In this document: positions 1 through 12,091 of the stretch, one piece after another
Layout of the letters: every line of letters starts with the position of its first letter
Numbering within the stretch: the first letter of the stretch is position 1
Assembly: GCA_025617745.1 (NCBI GenBank)
Contig: CM046867.1
Coordinates: 30,248,705 to 30,312,704, forward strand
Origin: Heliocidaris erythrogramma
Lineage: Eukaryota; Echinodermata; Echinoidea; Camarodonta; Echinometridae
Direction: 5' to 3'
DNA: 64,000 nt
Program-made: the position numbers and the translations under genes
Notes under the pieces: model-generated
Told to the model about the DNA's origin: nothing
Database searches by the model: none
The model's input: the letters and a program-made list of their open reading frames with translations, nothing else

Positions 1-2
1 CG

Positions 3-3000
3 CTTACAGAAGGAATCAGTAAAAAGATCTTCAGATCCATCACTGGGATGAAGTTCAATGTTAAAGACACGGTGGCATCAAATGACTCTGAAAATGTGAC
101 TGCCACGGAGGTGAAATTCATTAGCTCTTCTCCTATGCAGGATAGGAGTTTGGAAAGTGAGAGCGATTCAGCAGTTTCTGCTGAAGAAAGTCCTGTGAAG
201 GATGACGGAAATGAGGAGAGGCCAAACTCTAGATTGAGAGCAAGGGATTCCATTTTGATTCAGCACAGGAAAATCAGTCCCAGGATGCAGAGGCGTCAAG
301 ACAGCGAAGACAGCGATTCTTATGAAGAGATGGAAGCGCAGTCAAAGAGCTTTGATAGTGACATTATTGATTTGACAAACATTGGGGATTTTGATTTTGA
401 TTCGGATCTCTCGCCCTCAACGAGTAATGGTGCTTATGAAGATGTCTTTTTGGATGATGATGAGGTTCTGAGGGAAGGTGATGAAACACATGAAGTGGAG
501 TTCCATCTAGGCTCAGAGCTAGATCATGACGTTTCTGCTGGGATGGAAGATGACAATGAAATGCTAGTGCTCGGCAATGAAAGTGATGTAGAGCTTGATC
601 TACCAGGATTTGAAAATGATGATAGTGAGAAAGATGAACACGAAATTCATAATCGTGTACAAGGGGACGATCAGGAAGAAAAGGTAAAAGATGAGGATGA
701 TGTCCCAGTGTCAGTCATAGATGCGCTCTCACCAGAACCTACATTAACATCACCTATGGAAACCTCTGATGAGGCACATGGCATGCAGCTGGCAGCCCTG
801 GTGGCCCTGAATGCCAGCCTGGAAGAACCCGAACAGCCACTCCAAGCTGCAGCAAAGAGTCCTGACAATGAATGCGAGTCAGACTCTGGCAATGAAACCA
901 TTTCCTCAGAAATCGACAATAACAATACAGAGCACACAAGCATTTACCAATCCCCAAGAGACTATGCACCATTTGATACGGCATCTAATTCCAATGATTC
1001 AGTAGATGTTTTAGTAGAGGCTGAATCGAGCAGTACTATTTCTCTAAAAGATGAGGATATCCATGAGCCTTACGGTTGTGCAGCAGGCTGTGCAACTAGC
1101 TCAGATACCGAAAGTACTTCAACTCTACATGGAAGCAGTCCAAACCTGAGCGCCATTGACGTACATGTAGGAGAGGACAGAGTTCCTTCTGTACAACCAA
1201 AGAACATTGATGATGTACTACTGCCTTCACTTGAAGCCCCAGAATCCAGTGTCCGAAGTGCTGGCGTAGGTGGTTATGTGGATGACATTGAAGCCCTTAT
1301 CGCAACTTTGGTCGTACCGCCTCCGCCACTGGTGGATAGTGGAGAAATCGATGAAGAACTCCTCCAGGCCATCCTTCCCCCTCCGCAGTTGGAAGGATTT
1401 GATGAGGGTGCTATTGAAGGTGCGTTTCCGCAAACAAATCCAAGTGAAAGTGATGAAGAGGACAGTGTTGCTGAAACAAACATTCTGACAAATATTTCAC
1501 ACCAATCTGATGCAGTGGAAGAAGGACCTGTCAGTGATCTTGTAACAGCACTGGATTCATTGGAAATGCTCTCAGCACATGATGAACCTGACATGACTGA
1601 AGTATTAGATACCTCTGATAGTATTAAATCCAACGATGAGATGAACTTGAACTCATCACTTCATGGTGAACAAGATTGTGAAGTAACATATGATAGGAAT
1701 CCTGAATATACAGGCATTCAACAAATCAATGGAGACAGCGATGAAAAGGACAGAGATCTGGAGTCTGATATGGGAGATTTTGAGGAAGAGGCAGGTCTCC
1801 GAGAACTCCTAGAGCTAACCTTATCAAATGCTCTTGGTAGTATACATGCTACTGAACCAAGTGAATCTGCTTATGAAGAACAGACTGTCACTTCTTTTGG
1901 AGATATACTTAACCATTTGGAAGTGGAAGATATGAAGGATGATAGCTGTGAAATTGAGAGTCCTAATGGAGCTGAAGAAATTGAAGGGGAACTGACACCA
2001 AGGCCAAGTTCTCTTGATCCTGATGATAATGAAAGTAATGGGGAGGATGATGTTTTAGAGGTTCAGTATGATAGCTATGGCTGCTTGAGAGGTCATGGAT
2101 CTTCAGAACAGAAGGTTGGTAACATATTAGATGCAATTATCTCAGGTGGTTTATCCCCAAGTGCATCAACCTCGTCAAATCTATCTACCCCAAGTTATGA
2201 CAGACCCTTGAATTCCCCACATGACGTGGACTCAAAGCTTCGTGGTATTCAACAGAGCAAGCTACAGGGCAGTGTAGACAGTGGATTCCATCAGCCTGAC
2301 CCAGACCAGATTTCAGTAACGTCTCCATCTGAGACAACATCATTGAGTGGTATGGACAACAATGGAATCCTTGATGCCTTAGTAAGCACTCCAGATGCTC
2401 GCCCACAAGACATACCTGCAATGAAGGAGATCTTAGAAAGTACAGCAGAGAGGGTGGTGGAAAGTAATGCAGAGAAGCCAGTAGTCAGACCAAAGATTGT
2501 CGGAGGTAAACCCATTGTTCCTCCAAAGCCGCCAAAACCTGCAAGACCCAAGGATCTTCAACTGAAGCTGAACGAGTATGCAAATGATGCAGCCTTGAGG
2601 AAGAGCAATAAGTATCCTGCACCTCAGCCTCCTCAACCCCCTCCTCGCAAATGCTACAAAGCTCCGAGCATTGCAGCCAAAGCTTCCAGATTTGAAAGCA
2701 CCAATGTATATACATCTCATGTAGAAGGGAGCCCTGAAAGAATTGCAACTCTCCCCAAATCATTTGCCCCTCCACTTGATGCAGATGATGACAGTGATCC
2801 CTCTGAAAAGCCAGAACTGACCAGACTTCATTCTGATGGAGACACCTATGGTGATCAAGGCAGTCTGCAAGAAAAGCAGAAGAGTGGTAAACCTGTGGCA
2901 CGGAGTCATACCTTTTCAGACTCTTCTCCAACAAAGGATTCTAGTAAACCGTTTCCACTTAGAAAAGCCCCTCCGGCTCCCCTTCCTAAACCAAAGATAA

Positions 3001-4223
3001 ACTCAGGTGTGTGTACTACTAGTCCGGGAAAATCATCTTCAAAACATTCCAAAGAGAGTTCTTCTGCAACCAGTTCTCCATCATTATCAAAGAAACAGTC
3101 CTTCACAGGATCGCTCTCAAGATTACTTACCCCACATAAGAGTAAAAGTTGGGGACAGTTCAAAGACTCGCTCCCATTCAAGCAAGGATCATTCAAGGGA
3201 AATGCTGGCAGCAGTCGCTCCAAGTCAAAGTCTAGGAAACCCCTGAAGGCACTGTGGCCATCGGCTACTTGTGACACTCCTGGAGATACAAAATTAGAGG
3301 TGCAAGAAAACCATAGCGTCACAGTAGAGAACTTTGGTAAGGGTGTCTTTCAGAGGTCTGAGTCGGCAGAGTTTAGTACAAAACCAGACTACAGCTTGGA
3401 AGTGCGAACAAGATCTTTCTCCATGAATATGATGAGGAATAACAGTGAGGATTCAACTTCGGAGTCTGACATAGAAACACCCAAGGGCTCACCCAACCTT
3501 AGACAGGGCGGCACCCTGAAGGGACGTCCATCATCCATGATCAGCCTGACCGAAAGCTATCCACCACTATTCTATCAACCCAGGAGACCACCTCCTCCTA
3601 GGCCTTCCAACCCTCCAGTCCTCAAGGCAGCAAGCCTCAGCAAACTCTCAACTAGAATGTATGTCCAGACAGGTCCTATCTCACCAATACCACCCTCATC
3701 TCCTGCAGTATCCCCTGAACCTGTACCAAGTCCTTCTAGCAGCTTTGATACAGACACAGAAATGTCATCGCCAACACCACCTCCATTACCAACGACAAAT
3801 CCTCCAGACTTCTCTAAACCCACAGAGGGAAGTTCACCAGTTGATGATCAGTACTGCAACGGTAACAACAATGCCAACCTTATCATGGACATTGAAAGCC
3901 GTGATTACGTCGGGGAAACTGCCATCAGTGGAGCCATCCAAGACATTGAACTGCTGGCTGATGACATGAGGGACAGCATCTCTAGAGTGGAAAGTCAGCC
4001 AAACGTTCGACAGTTTCGACAGAACAAGGAAAGCTTGTTGTCTGAGGTGCGGGAGTTCACCAGCAACACCAAGATGGTTGTGAGTGCAGCAGGGCAGCCT
4101 GGACAGCAGCTCAAGGATTGTACCAACAGCAGCGTGCACACCCTGGCAAGGCTCTGCTCAGCTACGCACGCATCTATGGATGTGATGTCCTCAACCTCCC
4201 AGGCAAAGAATCTTGGCAAAAAA
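3..4223 (+). CDS. FRMPD1/3/4-like FERM and PDZ scaffold protein, large penultimate exon (5' end outside or at the window edge)
   Basis: An open frame of about 1407 codons runs from the window edge to a donor site (AAA|GTAAGA) in phase 0. The N-terminal FERM and PDZ domains would lie in exons to the left. Numbered from the Met at 48, the protein is mostly acidic, Ser-rich and disordered. Short islands resemble what I recall of FRMPD4 (Preso): IIDLTNIGDF near residue 106, PVSVIDAL near 220, DSGNETISSEI near 279. A VVPPPPL stretch lies near 422, proline-rich SH3/WW-type ligands near 825-870 and 1180-1192, and a basic Ser-rich block near 1014-1070. From about 1300 it becomes helix-prone and continues into the next exon. 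Vertebrate FRMPD proteins are cortical or postsynaptic scaffolds. The family call rests on recalled motifs, not a search. The bases before 10 (TTACAG) could be an acceptor, so the exon may start at 10; the Met at 48 is probably internal. Confidence 0.72.
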
Positions 4224-5286
4224 GTAAGATTTTCTGTAATGTACCATTATGCGTAGAAGGGAAAAGATATAACATGAATTCTGAAAGCTTTCGAGTTTTA
4301 GATGTAATCTTATGTGGTCCCCTATGAAAAACAACAATCTTGATAAGGTTGTTCCTTCCTACAAGTGGAAAATAAATAAATTGATAAGCAAAAACATTTT
4401 CATGGCCATGGATGGCAAGTAATATAGGTACTTGCCCAAGATTTTGATAAGATTTTTGAAATTTGATCTGCTCACTTTGAATGATACATTGAAATTACAT
4501 CCAACATTAATGATGCATGGAACTCTTTTTCTTTTCTTTATTTTTTTTCAATTCTGCATTGGAGTACAAATACATACTTGTACTCAGACCCATACCTATG
4601 CAGACATGGGATTGGAGAAGTTACATTGGATTTGTCAAACTGCCTGACCTCTTTAATTTAGAGAGGTGTGTCCCATTGATAATTTACGGCCTTAAGCAAT
4701 GAGGTGGACTGTAGCAAATTAAGCAATAATTTACTTGTTTCTTTCACCCCGACCTGCTTAATTGAGAGAGTATGCAATAACTTCTTGAGGTGGAACAGCA
4801 ATGGGTAGTCTAGCCAGTGACTCCAGGGAATGATGGCAAATGGCATCATGGTGTTACCAATTACACTGGGTGCTATGAAGCCTTTGGAACTGCGTGAAGG
4901 ATGCTACATGTACATCACTCTTAATTTTTGAAAGAATAATACTGAATTTCTTATTATGCCCATCATGTCTTTTGGTTTGATGCAATCATATAATGGAATT
5001 TAAAGCAATGAGTTTGTTCCCCCGTCGACATCGGATATTTTATTTCTTTTAGCCACTCTGAATGACATGGAGAGTGAGATTGCACAAACCCTGGAAACTG
5101 AAATATTGAAGGATTCCAGCTTGCCTGTTTCAAATTCATGCACAAAAAAGGAATAAAAGTGTAAGATAAGAAATAAGAGTTCAGAAGTAAGTGACTTTCA
5201 GCCATAATCTTGATGTCAACCCCAACTTCCTGCCCCCAACAACTACCTGCCAGTCTTCTGAAATAGCCCACAAGGACAGCTACCAT

Positions 5287-5303
5287 CCCCCCCCCCCCCC
5301 CCC
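5287..5303. repeat. Poly-C run
   Basis: About 17 consecutive C, a likely length-variable homopolymer. Confidence 0.9.
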
Positions 5304-6082
5304 GCCACTCCTGCAGAGAATACTACATGTATTTGACTGGAAGCATTTGCTTTCTAGTAAAGTTGAATGCCATATTGTTCTGTTACACTAAACCATTGCA
5401 TCAAATTGATGGAAAGAGTGTGGGAAACAAATATATCTTACCACCTGAAAATTGATTCTCACAATTGAAAATTTCAGCCTTGAAAGGAATTGTAGATACG
5501 AAGGACATTAGAAGGTAATTTTTTTCAGAATGACTCGTCACCCAAATTAACACAGTCACTGCTATATGTTGCATATGTTGCATGTTTACACCTCATAGGA
5601 CAAATAGGAAAAAAACAAATAATTCTAAATGTTGCATACATGTAGTACATTGCATCTTGAGAAAATAAGGAATGTTGCTTTATGTTGCCTATGTACACCA
5701 CTTCAGGAGAGACGACATTCACAAAATTATGCCTATTATTTATATCACCGTATAACATCGTAGCAAAGTTCAACACGCATGCCCTTTTATTTTATGACCA
5801 GGACCCTGCATTTCACAATTTTTTGTTTGATTATTCACAAAAGTACATTATACAGGCATCAGCAGTATTATTATGGATAATACAGTACATTTTCATGGCA
5901 TCGTAAATTGTAATTTTAATTGCTTTTGTTCTGTTGAAAAGTATATGCAGAATTAATATTTTAGTAAATGTACTTGTATATTTGCTTAGCTTCTCCAAAT
6001 TTTAGTGACACTATGTGTGACTCTGTTATGGCTTAAATTAGATTTGAATCTATCCTAGGACACATGTCTATACATTCTTATT

Positions 6083-6255
6083 CAGACGAACCTGCTTTAG
6101 CGACCACCTGTCTGTAAAGACCACAATTTTTGTTTCCCTTGAAAAGTGTTTCTCATTGAAATGTGTATTGAAGTAACCTGTATATAAAGACCACCTGCTC
6201 ATAAAAACTGCTTTTCTGGTCTCCCTTGAGTGGTCCTTATATACAGGTTTCACTG
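6083..6255 (-). mobile_element. Mariner-type MITE, copy A
   Basis: The right end reads GGTTTCACTG followed by TA, the reverse of a CAGTGAAACC terminus. The left end (CAGACGAACCTGC) is degraded. Phrases such as 'ctttagcgaccacctgt' and 'aaagaccacaatttttgtt' recur in reverse orientation at 38359-38504. The ends and TA flank fit a Tc1/mariner non-autonomous element; there is no transposase. Confidence 0.65.
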
Positions 6256-7094
6256 TACATATCCAATTTCAGCTAATAGTTGTGTACGGAAAAGTGTATG
6301 TTTTCATCAAACTTTAAAAATTTTTACCAATGTGCCAAAGATGTTCTCATCTTACACAATTGGTTCAAAAAAGTTCTTAAGGTTCGTTCACATATGTCAT
6401 GGTAAACTGCCTATTTAAAAAAAAAAATGACGGTTTCTTGTGTAAGGAATAATGACAAGTGGGGATGCAAGACGCAACAAAGGTCCTGCCTGTACTTTCT
6501 TACCTGTGTGTTATCAGATAGTGAAATGTGATGCACAGTACACTTTAAAACAAACAACAACAACAATTTTAGGCGGTGTACCTTGGCATATTTGAACAAG
6601 CATTTAGACTTGAAAAAATATTGGGGTCCTAAAGGACCAAAGGAGACAATCAAAAGATTAAAAAAACATATTTCCAAACTATTACAACCATGAAGCATGA
6701 TGGCATCCAAAATACATGTAAGTCACTGAGCTCCTATAATGAAATATGCTCTTTTTTATGTTCATGACTAGTTGGAATTGTAGCAGCTGTTACTGCAACT
6801 GTTTATGTAGATGCTTGAGTTTCATTTTTTCTTTTTCTTTTTTAAATAGAAAAAACATTGTGGATATTGTTCTTAACATTTATATGTACATATATGTCAT
6901 CCACTACTGCAGGTCGCTATAGTCAGTGGAGATTATTTCATGTAGAAAATTGTTGTTGTAAAGGTATCCCAGCCTGCCGTTCAAATTCCACCGAGTGCAT
7001 ATGATTTATAAATCATTGACATTTGGAAAGTTTTCATTCTATTAATTGTATCCCCCGGCAGTATGCCGGAGGATACTTTGGATTCAGCAGCGTT

Positions 7095-7095
<1 letters not shown>

Positions 7096-7137
<42 letters not shown>

Positions 7138-7138
7138 G
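7096..7138 (+). repeat. (CGC)n microsatellite inside the Helitron-like element
   Basis: About 14 uninterrupted CGC units just inside the 5' end. This is the most GC-rich stretch of the window, in otherwise AT-rich intron. Confidence 0.95.
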
Positions 7139-7140
7139 TC

Positions 7141-8900
7141 ACATTCTTGTGTGCGCTCTAGCGGTCACATTTCTCGACGAATTTTTTTCAAACTTCCTGT
7201 GGACGTGTATCTTGGTAAAATCTGGACCCCTATAGTTTCTGGTGATGCTGCCCCCAGTGTTCCGTCTTTTATAGGGTAAAAGGCCATATTTTTTTGGATA
7301 GTTTGTGTGCGCTCTAGCGGTCATATTTCTCAACGGATTTTGTTCAAATTTTGTATGGAGGTGTCTCTTGGTAAAATCTGGAACCCTATAGATTTTGGTG
7401 ATGCTGCCCCCAGTGTTCCGTCTTTTATAGGGTCAAAGGTCATATTTTGATAGATGTCTTGTGTGTACTCTTGTGTGCGCTCTGACGGTCACATTTCTCA
7501 ACGGATTTCGTTCAAATTTTGCATGAAGGTGTCTCTTGGTGTAATTTAAAAACCTATAGTGTTTGGTGATGCTGCCACCAGTGTTCCGTCTTTTATAGGG
7601 TCAAAGGTCATACTTCAGGGCATGGCGTGAGTGCACTCTGCAGGCCACATTTCTCAACGGATTTTGTTCAAATTTTGTATGGAGATGTATCTTGGTATAA
7701 CCTACACATGTTTAATTTTTGGTGATGCTGCCCTCATTGTTCCGTCCTTTATAGGGTCAAAGGTCATTTTTCCATTTCTTGCACTCTTACTTCTGCATTT
7801 CTCGACGGATTTCGTTCAAATTTTGCATGAAGGTGTCCCTTGGTGTAATCTAAAAATCTGTACTTTTTGGTGATGCTGCCACCAGTGTTCCGTCTTTTAT
7901 AGGGTCAAAGGTCATACTTCAGGGCATGGCGTGAGTGCACTCTGCAGGCCACATTTCTTGATGGATTTCTTTCAAATTTTGTATGGAGATGTATCTTGGT
8001 ATAATCTACACATCTTTACTGGTTGGTGATGCTGCCCTCATTGTTCCGTCCTTTATAGGGTCAAAGCTCATTTGTCCCTTTTGTGCACTCTTACTTCTGC
8101 ATTTCTTGACGGATTTCATTCAAATTTTGTATGGAGATGTATCTTGGTATAATCTACACATATTTAATTTTTGGTGATGCTGCCCTCATTGTTCCGTCCT
8201 TTATAGGGTCAAAGGTCATTTTTCCATTTCTTGCACTCGTCTGCATTTCTTGACGGATTTCGTTCAAATTTCGCATGGGGTTTCTTGGTGTAATCTAAAA
8301 ACCTATAGTTTTTGGTGATGCTGCCACCAGTGTTCCGTCTTTTATAGGGTCAAAGGTCATACTTCAGGGAATGGCGTGAGTGCACTCTGCAGGCCACATT
8401 TCTTGATGGATTTCTTTCAAATTCTGTATGGAGATGTATCTTGGTATAATCTACACATCTTTATTGTTTGGTAATGCTGCCCTCATTGTTCCGTCCTTTA
8501 TAGGGTCAAAGCTCATTTGTCCGTTTTGTGCACTCTTACTTCTGCATTTCTTGATGGATTTCATTCAAATTTTGTATGGAGATGTATCTTGGTATAATCT
8601 ACACATATTTAATTTTTGGTGATGCTGCCCTCATTGTTCCGTCCTTTATAGGGTCAAAGGTCATTTTTCCATTTCTTGCACTCTTCTGCATTTCTTGACG
8701 GATTTCGTTCAAATTTTGCATGAAGGTGTCTCTTGGTGTAATCTAAAAACCTATAGTTTTTGGTAATGCTGCCACCAGTGTTCCGTCTTTTATAGGGTCA
8801 AAGGTCATACTTCAGGGCATGGCGTGAGTGCACTCTGCAGGCCACATTTCTTGATGGATTTCTTTCAAATTTTGTATGGAGATCTATCTTTGTATATGTG
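7141..8900 (+). repeat. Tandem array of about 11 monomers of 141-168 bp, higher-order trimer in the later part
   Basis: The phrase GGTGATGCTGCC (or GGTAATG) starts at 7241, 7397, 7565, 7721, 7869, 8025, 8173, 8314, 8470, 8618 and 8762. Monomers share 'ttccgtc(c/t)tttatagggtcaaag'. Three subtypes are visible: C ('gccaccagtg', then 'acttcagggcatggcgtgag'), A ('aaagctcatttgtcc') and B ('aaaggtcatttttccatttc'). From 7565 the order is C B C A B C A B C, so the unit of about 446 bp (7869 to 8314 to 8762) is a trimer. Short ORFs inside repeat with the array and are not genes. Confidence 0.9.
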
Positions 8901-9184
8901 TGTCTTAGTGAAACCTACACATCTAATTTCTACACCATCCTTTTGTTTGAGGGAGGGGATGGGGGAGGGTCTTTGTCCCTCCTTCAAATCGCTGCCAGTG
9001 CCGGGGGATACATTTAGCATTGCGCGGCCCCAGCAATGCACATTTCTAGTTTGAAGTGCATCTTAACCGTGTCATGGTGTGTATACATTCCAACAGTCAT
9101 TCTTCTTCATAACCATGCTCATCATTCTCATTTCTATATACATTTATAGTGGTTCTTCTGTTGTTCACTCTGACTGAGCAGTGA

Positions 9185-9264
9185 TTAATCCGTTGACAAC
9201 TGGATTCTCTCATTTCCATAGGGTTAATACAGGGAACACCCGGTTCCCGTACGCAATGGGTTAA
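9185..9264 (-). mobile_element. 80-bp MITE, copy 1
   Basis: Reverse-oriented copy of the 80-bp family also seen at 14141-14220 and 29775-29854. The ends are TTAA-containing inverted repeats (TTAATCCGTTG and CAATGGGTTAA). Confidence 0.75.
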
Positions 9265-10011
9265 TACATGTATTGATGATCATGATGTAGTCATCAAGGG
9301 GCATGTCGCTAGACCATTTGAATATGGGTGGGGGGTTTTGGAACAAATTTCCCATCAAGGTAGCTGAAAGTTTTCCAAGAATGAAAAGAAAAAAGGTCAT
9401 CCATTTTTAGCAGTCACCAAAATGTTTTTATTTTGAATTGTTTTGATTATCCTTGTGCAAGACATCATGCTAGATTCAAAGGACCACTCTTTTATCAATA
9501 TTCATTTTAAAGCACTTTTGTCGGCCTATGTCTTTGGAGGATAGGAGAACCTTGCTTGAAAACTTTGGCTTGAATTAAATGATACAATTGAATGAATGCA
9601 TGAATGAATGTTTTTTTTGAATGATGACTTGTTGATAAGTTTTGCATTAGTTGGGATAGAAACTCTCATTTCTGGTTGATTCATAACTTCCAGGAACATA
9701 ATTGTGTAGTAGGAAGAAAAATCAAGGCCATATGCTTAGTAGTTGTTCAAAAAATGATTAATTGTGACTAGACCATTTTAGAGTCCCCCTAGGTCTATGG
9801 GTGATTTTTCTGCCTCAATTTTTCAATGTTTTTAGTAGGAAATATCTCAAGGCAAAGTTTTATTGATTTTTAACAAACTAAAGAGCTTTTTTTGGGGGGA
9901 GGGGCTAAAATTTTATATTGGCTAGAAGTATAGTTTTAAGCTGGAGGAAAAAAAAACTTTGTATGTAATGTTCAATTCTTTTCTTTGCAACCTTCTCCTT
10001 ATTGTTTACAG

Positions 10012-10176
10012 GTTGAAGACGTGGCCAGGAATTTTGGGGCAACCCTCGCAGCAGCCAGCGAGGCTCATGGGAAGCTGCTAAGTGATCCCAAGATGCAACA
10101 GCTGCTCCGGAAGGCCCAGACAATGGCCGCTCTCCTCTCTGCTCTCATGAGAAGTCTGCGTATGCTGCAGCACTGA
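10012..10176 (+). CDS. FRMPD-like protein, last coding exon (54 residues and stop)
   Basis: The acceptor TTGTTTACAG|GTTGAAG follows a pyrimidine tract. Joining 4223 to 10012 keeps phase 0 and gives ...NLGKK-VEDVARNFGATL..., so the amphipathic Ala/Leu-rich helical tail runs smoothly across the junction. The exon encodes 54 residues ending SLRMLQH and stops with TGA. Together the two exons give about 1461 residues of the C-terminal part. The alternating helices recall a small helical bundle; no enzymatic motif is present. Codon use is more GC-rich than the flanking DNA, as expected for coding sequence. Confidence 0.85.
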   Translation, partial: VEDVARNFGATLAAASEAHGKLLSDPKMQQLLRKAQTMAALLSALMRSLRMLQH

Positions 10177-12041
10177 CATCGGCGTAACCAATGCTTCTGG
10201 CAACCCTCTTGTCAACGAAGCAAAAATCTGTCTCATTTGAAACATTTTTTAGTCATATTTGCCTTTATAATGTCACATGGATGTATGTGACACTGTTTTC
10301 ATGAATAAGCTGTGCTGTGGTATTCCTGGTATGGTCTTTTTTCAAGAAAATACTCATATTTAAAGTGTACTAATCACCTAAAAAAAAGAATTTGTGTACA
10401 GCTAGAATGTATCAAATCAACCTCATAGCACTTTAACTGGCCTTCTATGGGTTAACGGTTAAGGAGTATCAAGAAAATAAGGAAAACATAAACCCCCTCA
10501 CGTAGAACCTGACTCCGAGTTCTGTTCCGTGCGGACCATTATTCTATGCAAGCGTGTACAGGTGCATTGACTAGCCTCCTCACAAGTTGCTGTAATGTTT
10601 ATTAGGAGTGTAATTCAACTTGCAATATCTCTTTATAGAATCAACATTTGAAGCTCATATTTTGAATATAGTATAGTGACATGGAACCCCTAACATACAG
10701 TACAGAGTAAAATATTTTTTGGTGATTGGTACATTTTAAGGAAATAATGTTTTCCCACAGGGGTGCTAATTTTCCTCTCCAACAGAGGGCCATTTTATAA
10801 TGCCTACATGTATTATTGAGACAGAAGTTGGAGATGATTTCTTTACAGAAACATATTGTTAATATTTGTGGTACAAGTAAAATAACTGAGCCAAATTTTT
10901 TAAAGATTATAGGTGAACAGCCACTTTGACAGTATATCTGTTTTATATGCATCAACAATATGGGGAGCTTTTCGCTTTATATACATCCATCCCACATTGT
11001 GCATAGAATATGAAAATTAAAAATTATTCACATTAGTATTATGCCTTAGATTTAATGCTTTAGATTATACACCTGTAGAGGGATTCGTATATAATCTGGA
11101 GAGTATCAACGCCTCATGCATGAGAGATGTTTTAAATCTAAGGAAACAGCTTGGTATTTTGAAGTCATCCTGTGCTTGACGCTTTTCAAGGATACTTCAC
11201 GTTTTTTGCAGCACAATTCAGGCAAGCAACTATTATTTGCTGAGCAAATGAGAACCAGACATCGTGTCCCCAATGCTAGGCATGATATTCTGTCATTGTT
11301 CAATAATCCACTTCATGTAGACACGCACTCAGAGGGGAAGTATTACATTATCCCATGTATTTGTTTTTGTGTAGATGACTGGCAGGTTTGTGCGGATGTA
11401 GTGTAGTCTGCAGTCATAACTTTGATCGAGCAGTTCAGAGTAGTTTGAATATTTTACAATTTTGAATGGATTTCTGCTGACAACTATTCTATTCATCAAG
11501 AACTACTGTAGTAGCGATTGACAAAGTATCATATTTTTAAGTGAAGAATGTCTCTTGGAATACAATACCATAGAGTAAAGGTGGTCAGAAGTACAAGGAA
11601 TTAAACCTGTAACTAATCTCCCTAAACTGGTATGGAATACCCAGACTATTCAAACCCCAGAACCATGGCAATGGAAAGCTATGTGCGCCACTATAATGGA
11701 CAAATAATAAATGATACGAAACAAACAGCTTATGTTAGCAAGACACTTAAACCTCGATATCATATTTGCACAGAGGTTGTGCTACTGGTATAATTTTGCT
11801 ACCAGTATGGAGGGGTAGTTCAAGTTGATTAGTTTGCCCCTCTGAAGCTATTACAGGATGTACAGTAGATGTTAAGGAGAAAAGTGTTAATTTGCTTATA
11901 TGCATATTTTTGGTTTCTTCTCTGATTTTGCTTATTCGTATATGAAACATTTGAAAAGTTCCTTTAGTAAGTCAACGAGATTACATTACTTTGTAGAATA
12001 TTATGAGAAGAAAAATTTCAACAAGCACCAAGCAGCTATTT

Positions 12042-12091
12042 GTATTATTATTATCATCATCATCATTATTATTATTATTATTATTATTATA
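12042..12091 (+). repeat. ATT/ATC microsatellite
   Basis: A run of ATT with a short ATC block inside it; simple repeat only. Confidence 0.9.

Larger units (their letters stand above)
7047..9049 (+). mobile_element. Helitron-like non-autonomous element (HINE/Helentron type) with internal tandem array
   Basis: The ends carry a perfect 14-bp subterminal inverted repeat, TGTATCCCCCGGCA at 7047-7060 and TGCCGGGGGATACA at 8999-9012. At the 5' end, 7048-7060 and 7064-7076 also form a hairpin with a 3-base loop and one mismatch. Near the 3' end, GCATTGC (9017-9023) and GCAATGC (9033-9039) form a 7-bp stem, followed six bases later by CTAG and then T. A short 3' hairpin with a terminal CTRR is the classic Helitron end; subterminal inverted repeats and a central array are typical of HINE/Helentron elements such as bivalve Pearl. 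The exact 5' boundary is uncertain, and there is no Rep/helicase ORF. Confidence 0.7.
4224..10011 (+). other. Last intron of the FRMPD-like gene
   Basis: The intron is 5.8 kb with GT-AG ends. It holds a 17-base C run (5287-5303), a mariner-type MITE remnant (6083-6255), the Helitron-like element (7047-9049) and an 80-bp MITE (9185-9264). A fragment of the dispersed 'GTCGCTAGACCATTTG' repeat lies near 9306. The rest is AT-rich with no coding signal. If the intron is retained, translation would end after ten extra codons at 4254-4256. Confidence 0.8.

Noticed and set aside
7631..8622. Similar open frames of 64-80 codons in the tandem array
   Set aside because: They recur with the repeat unit and have no start context, domain or length conservation beyond the repeat.
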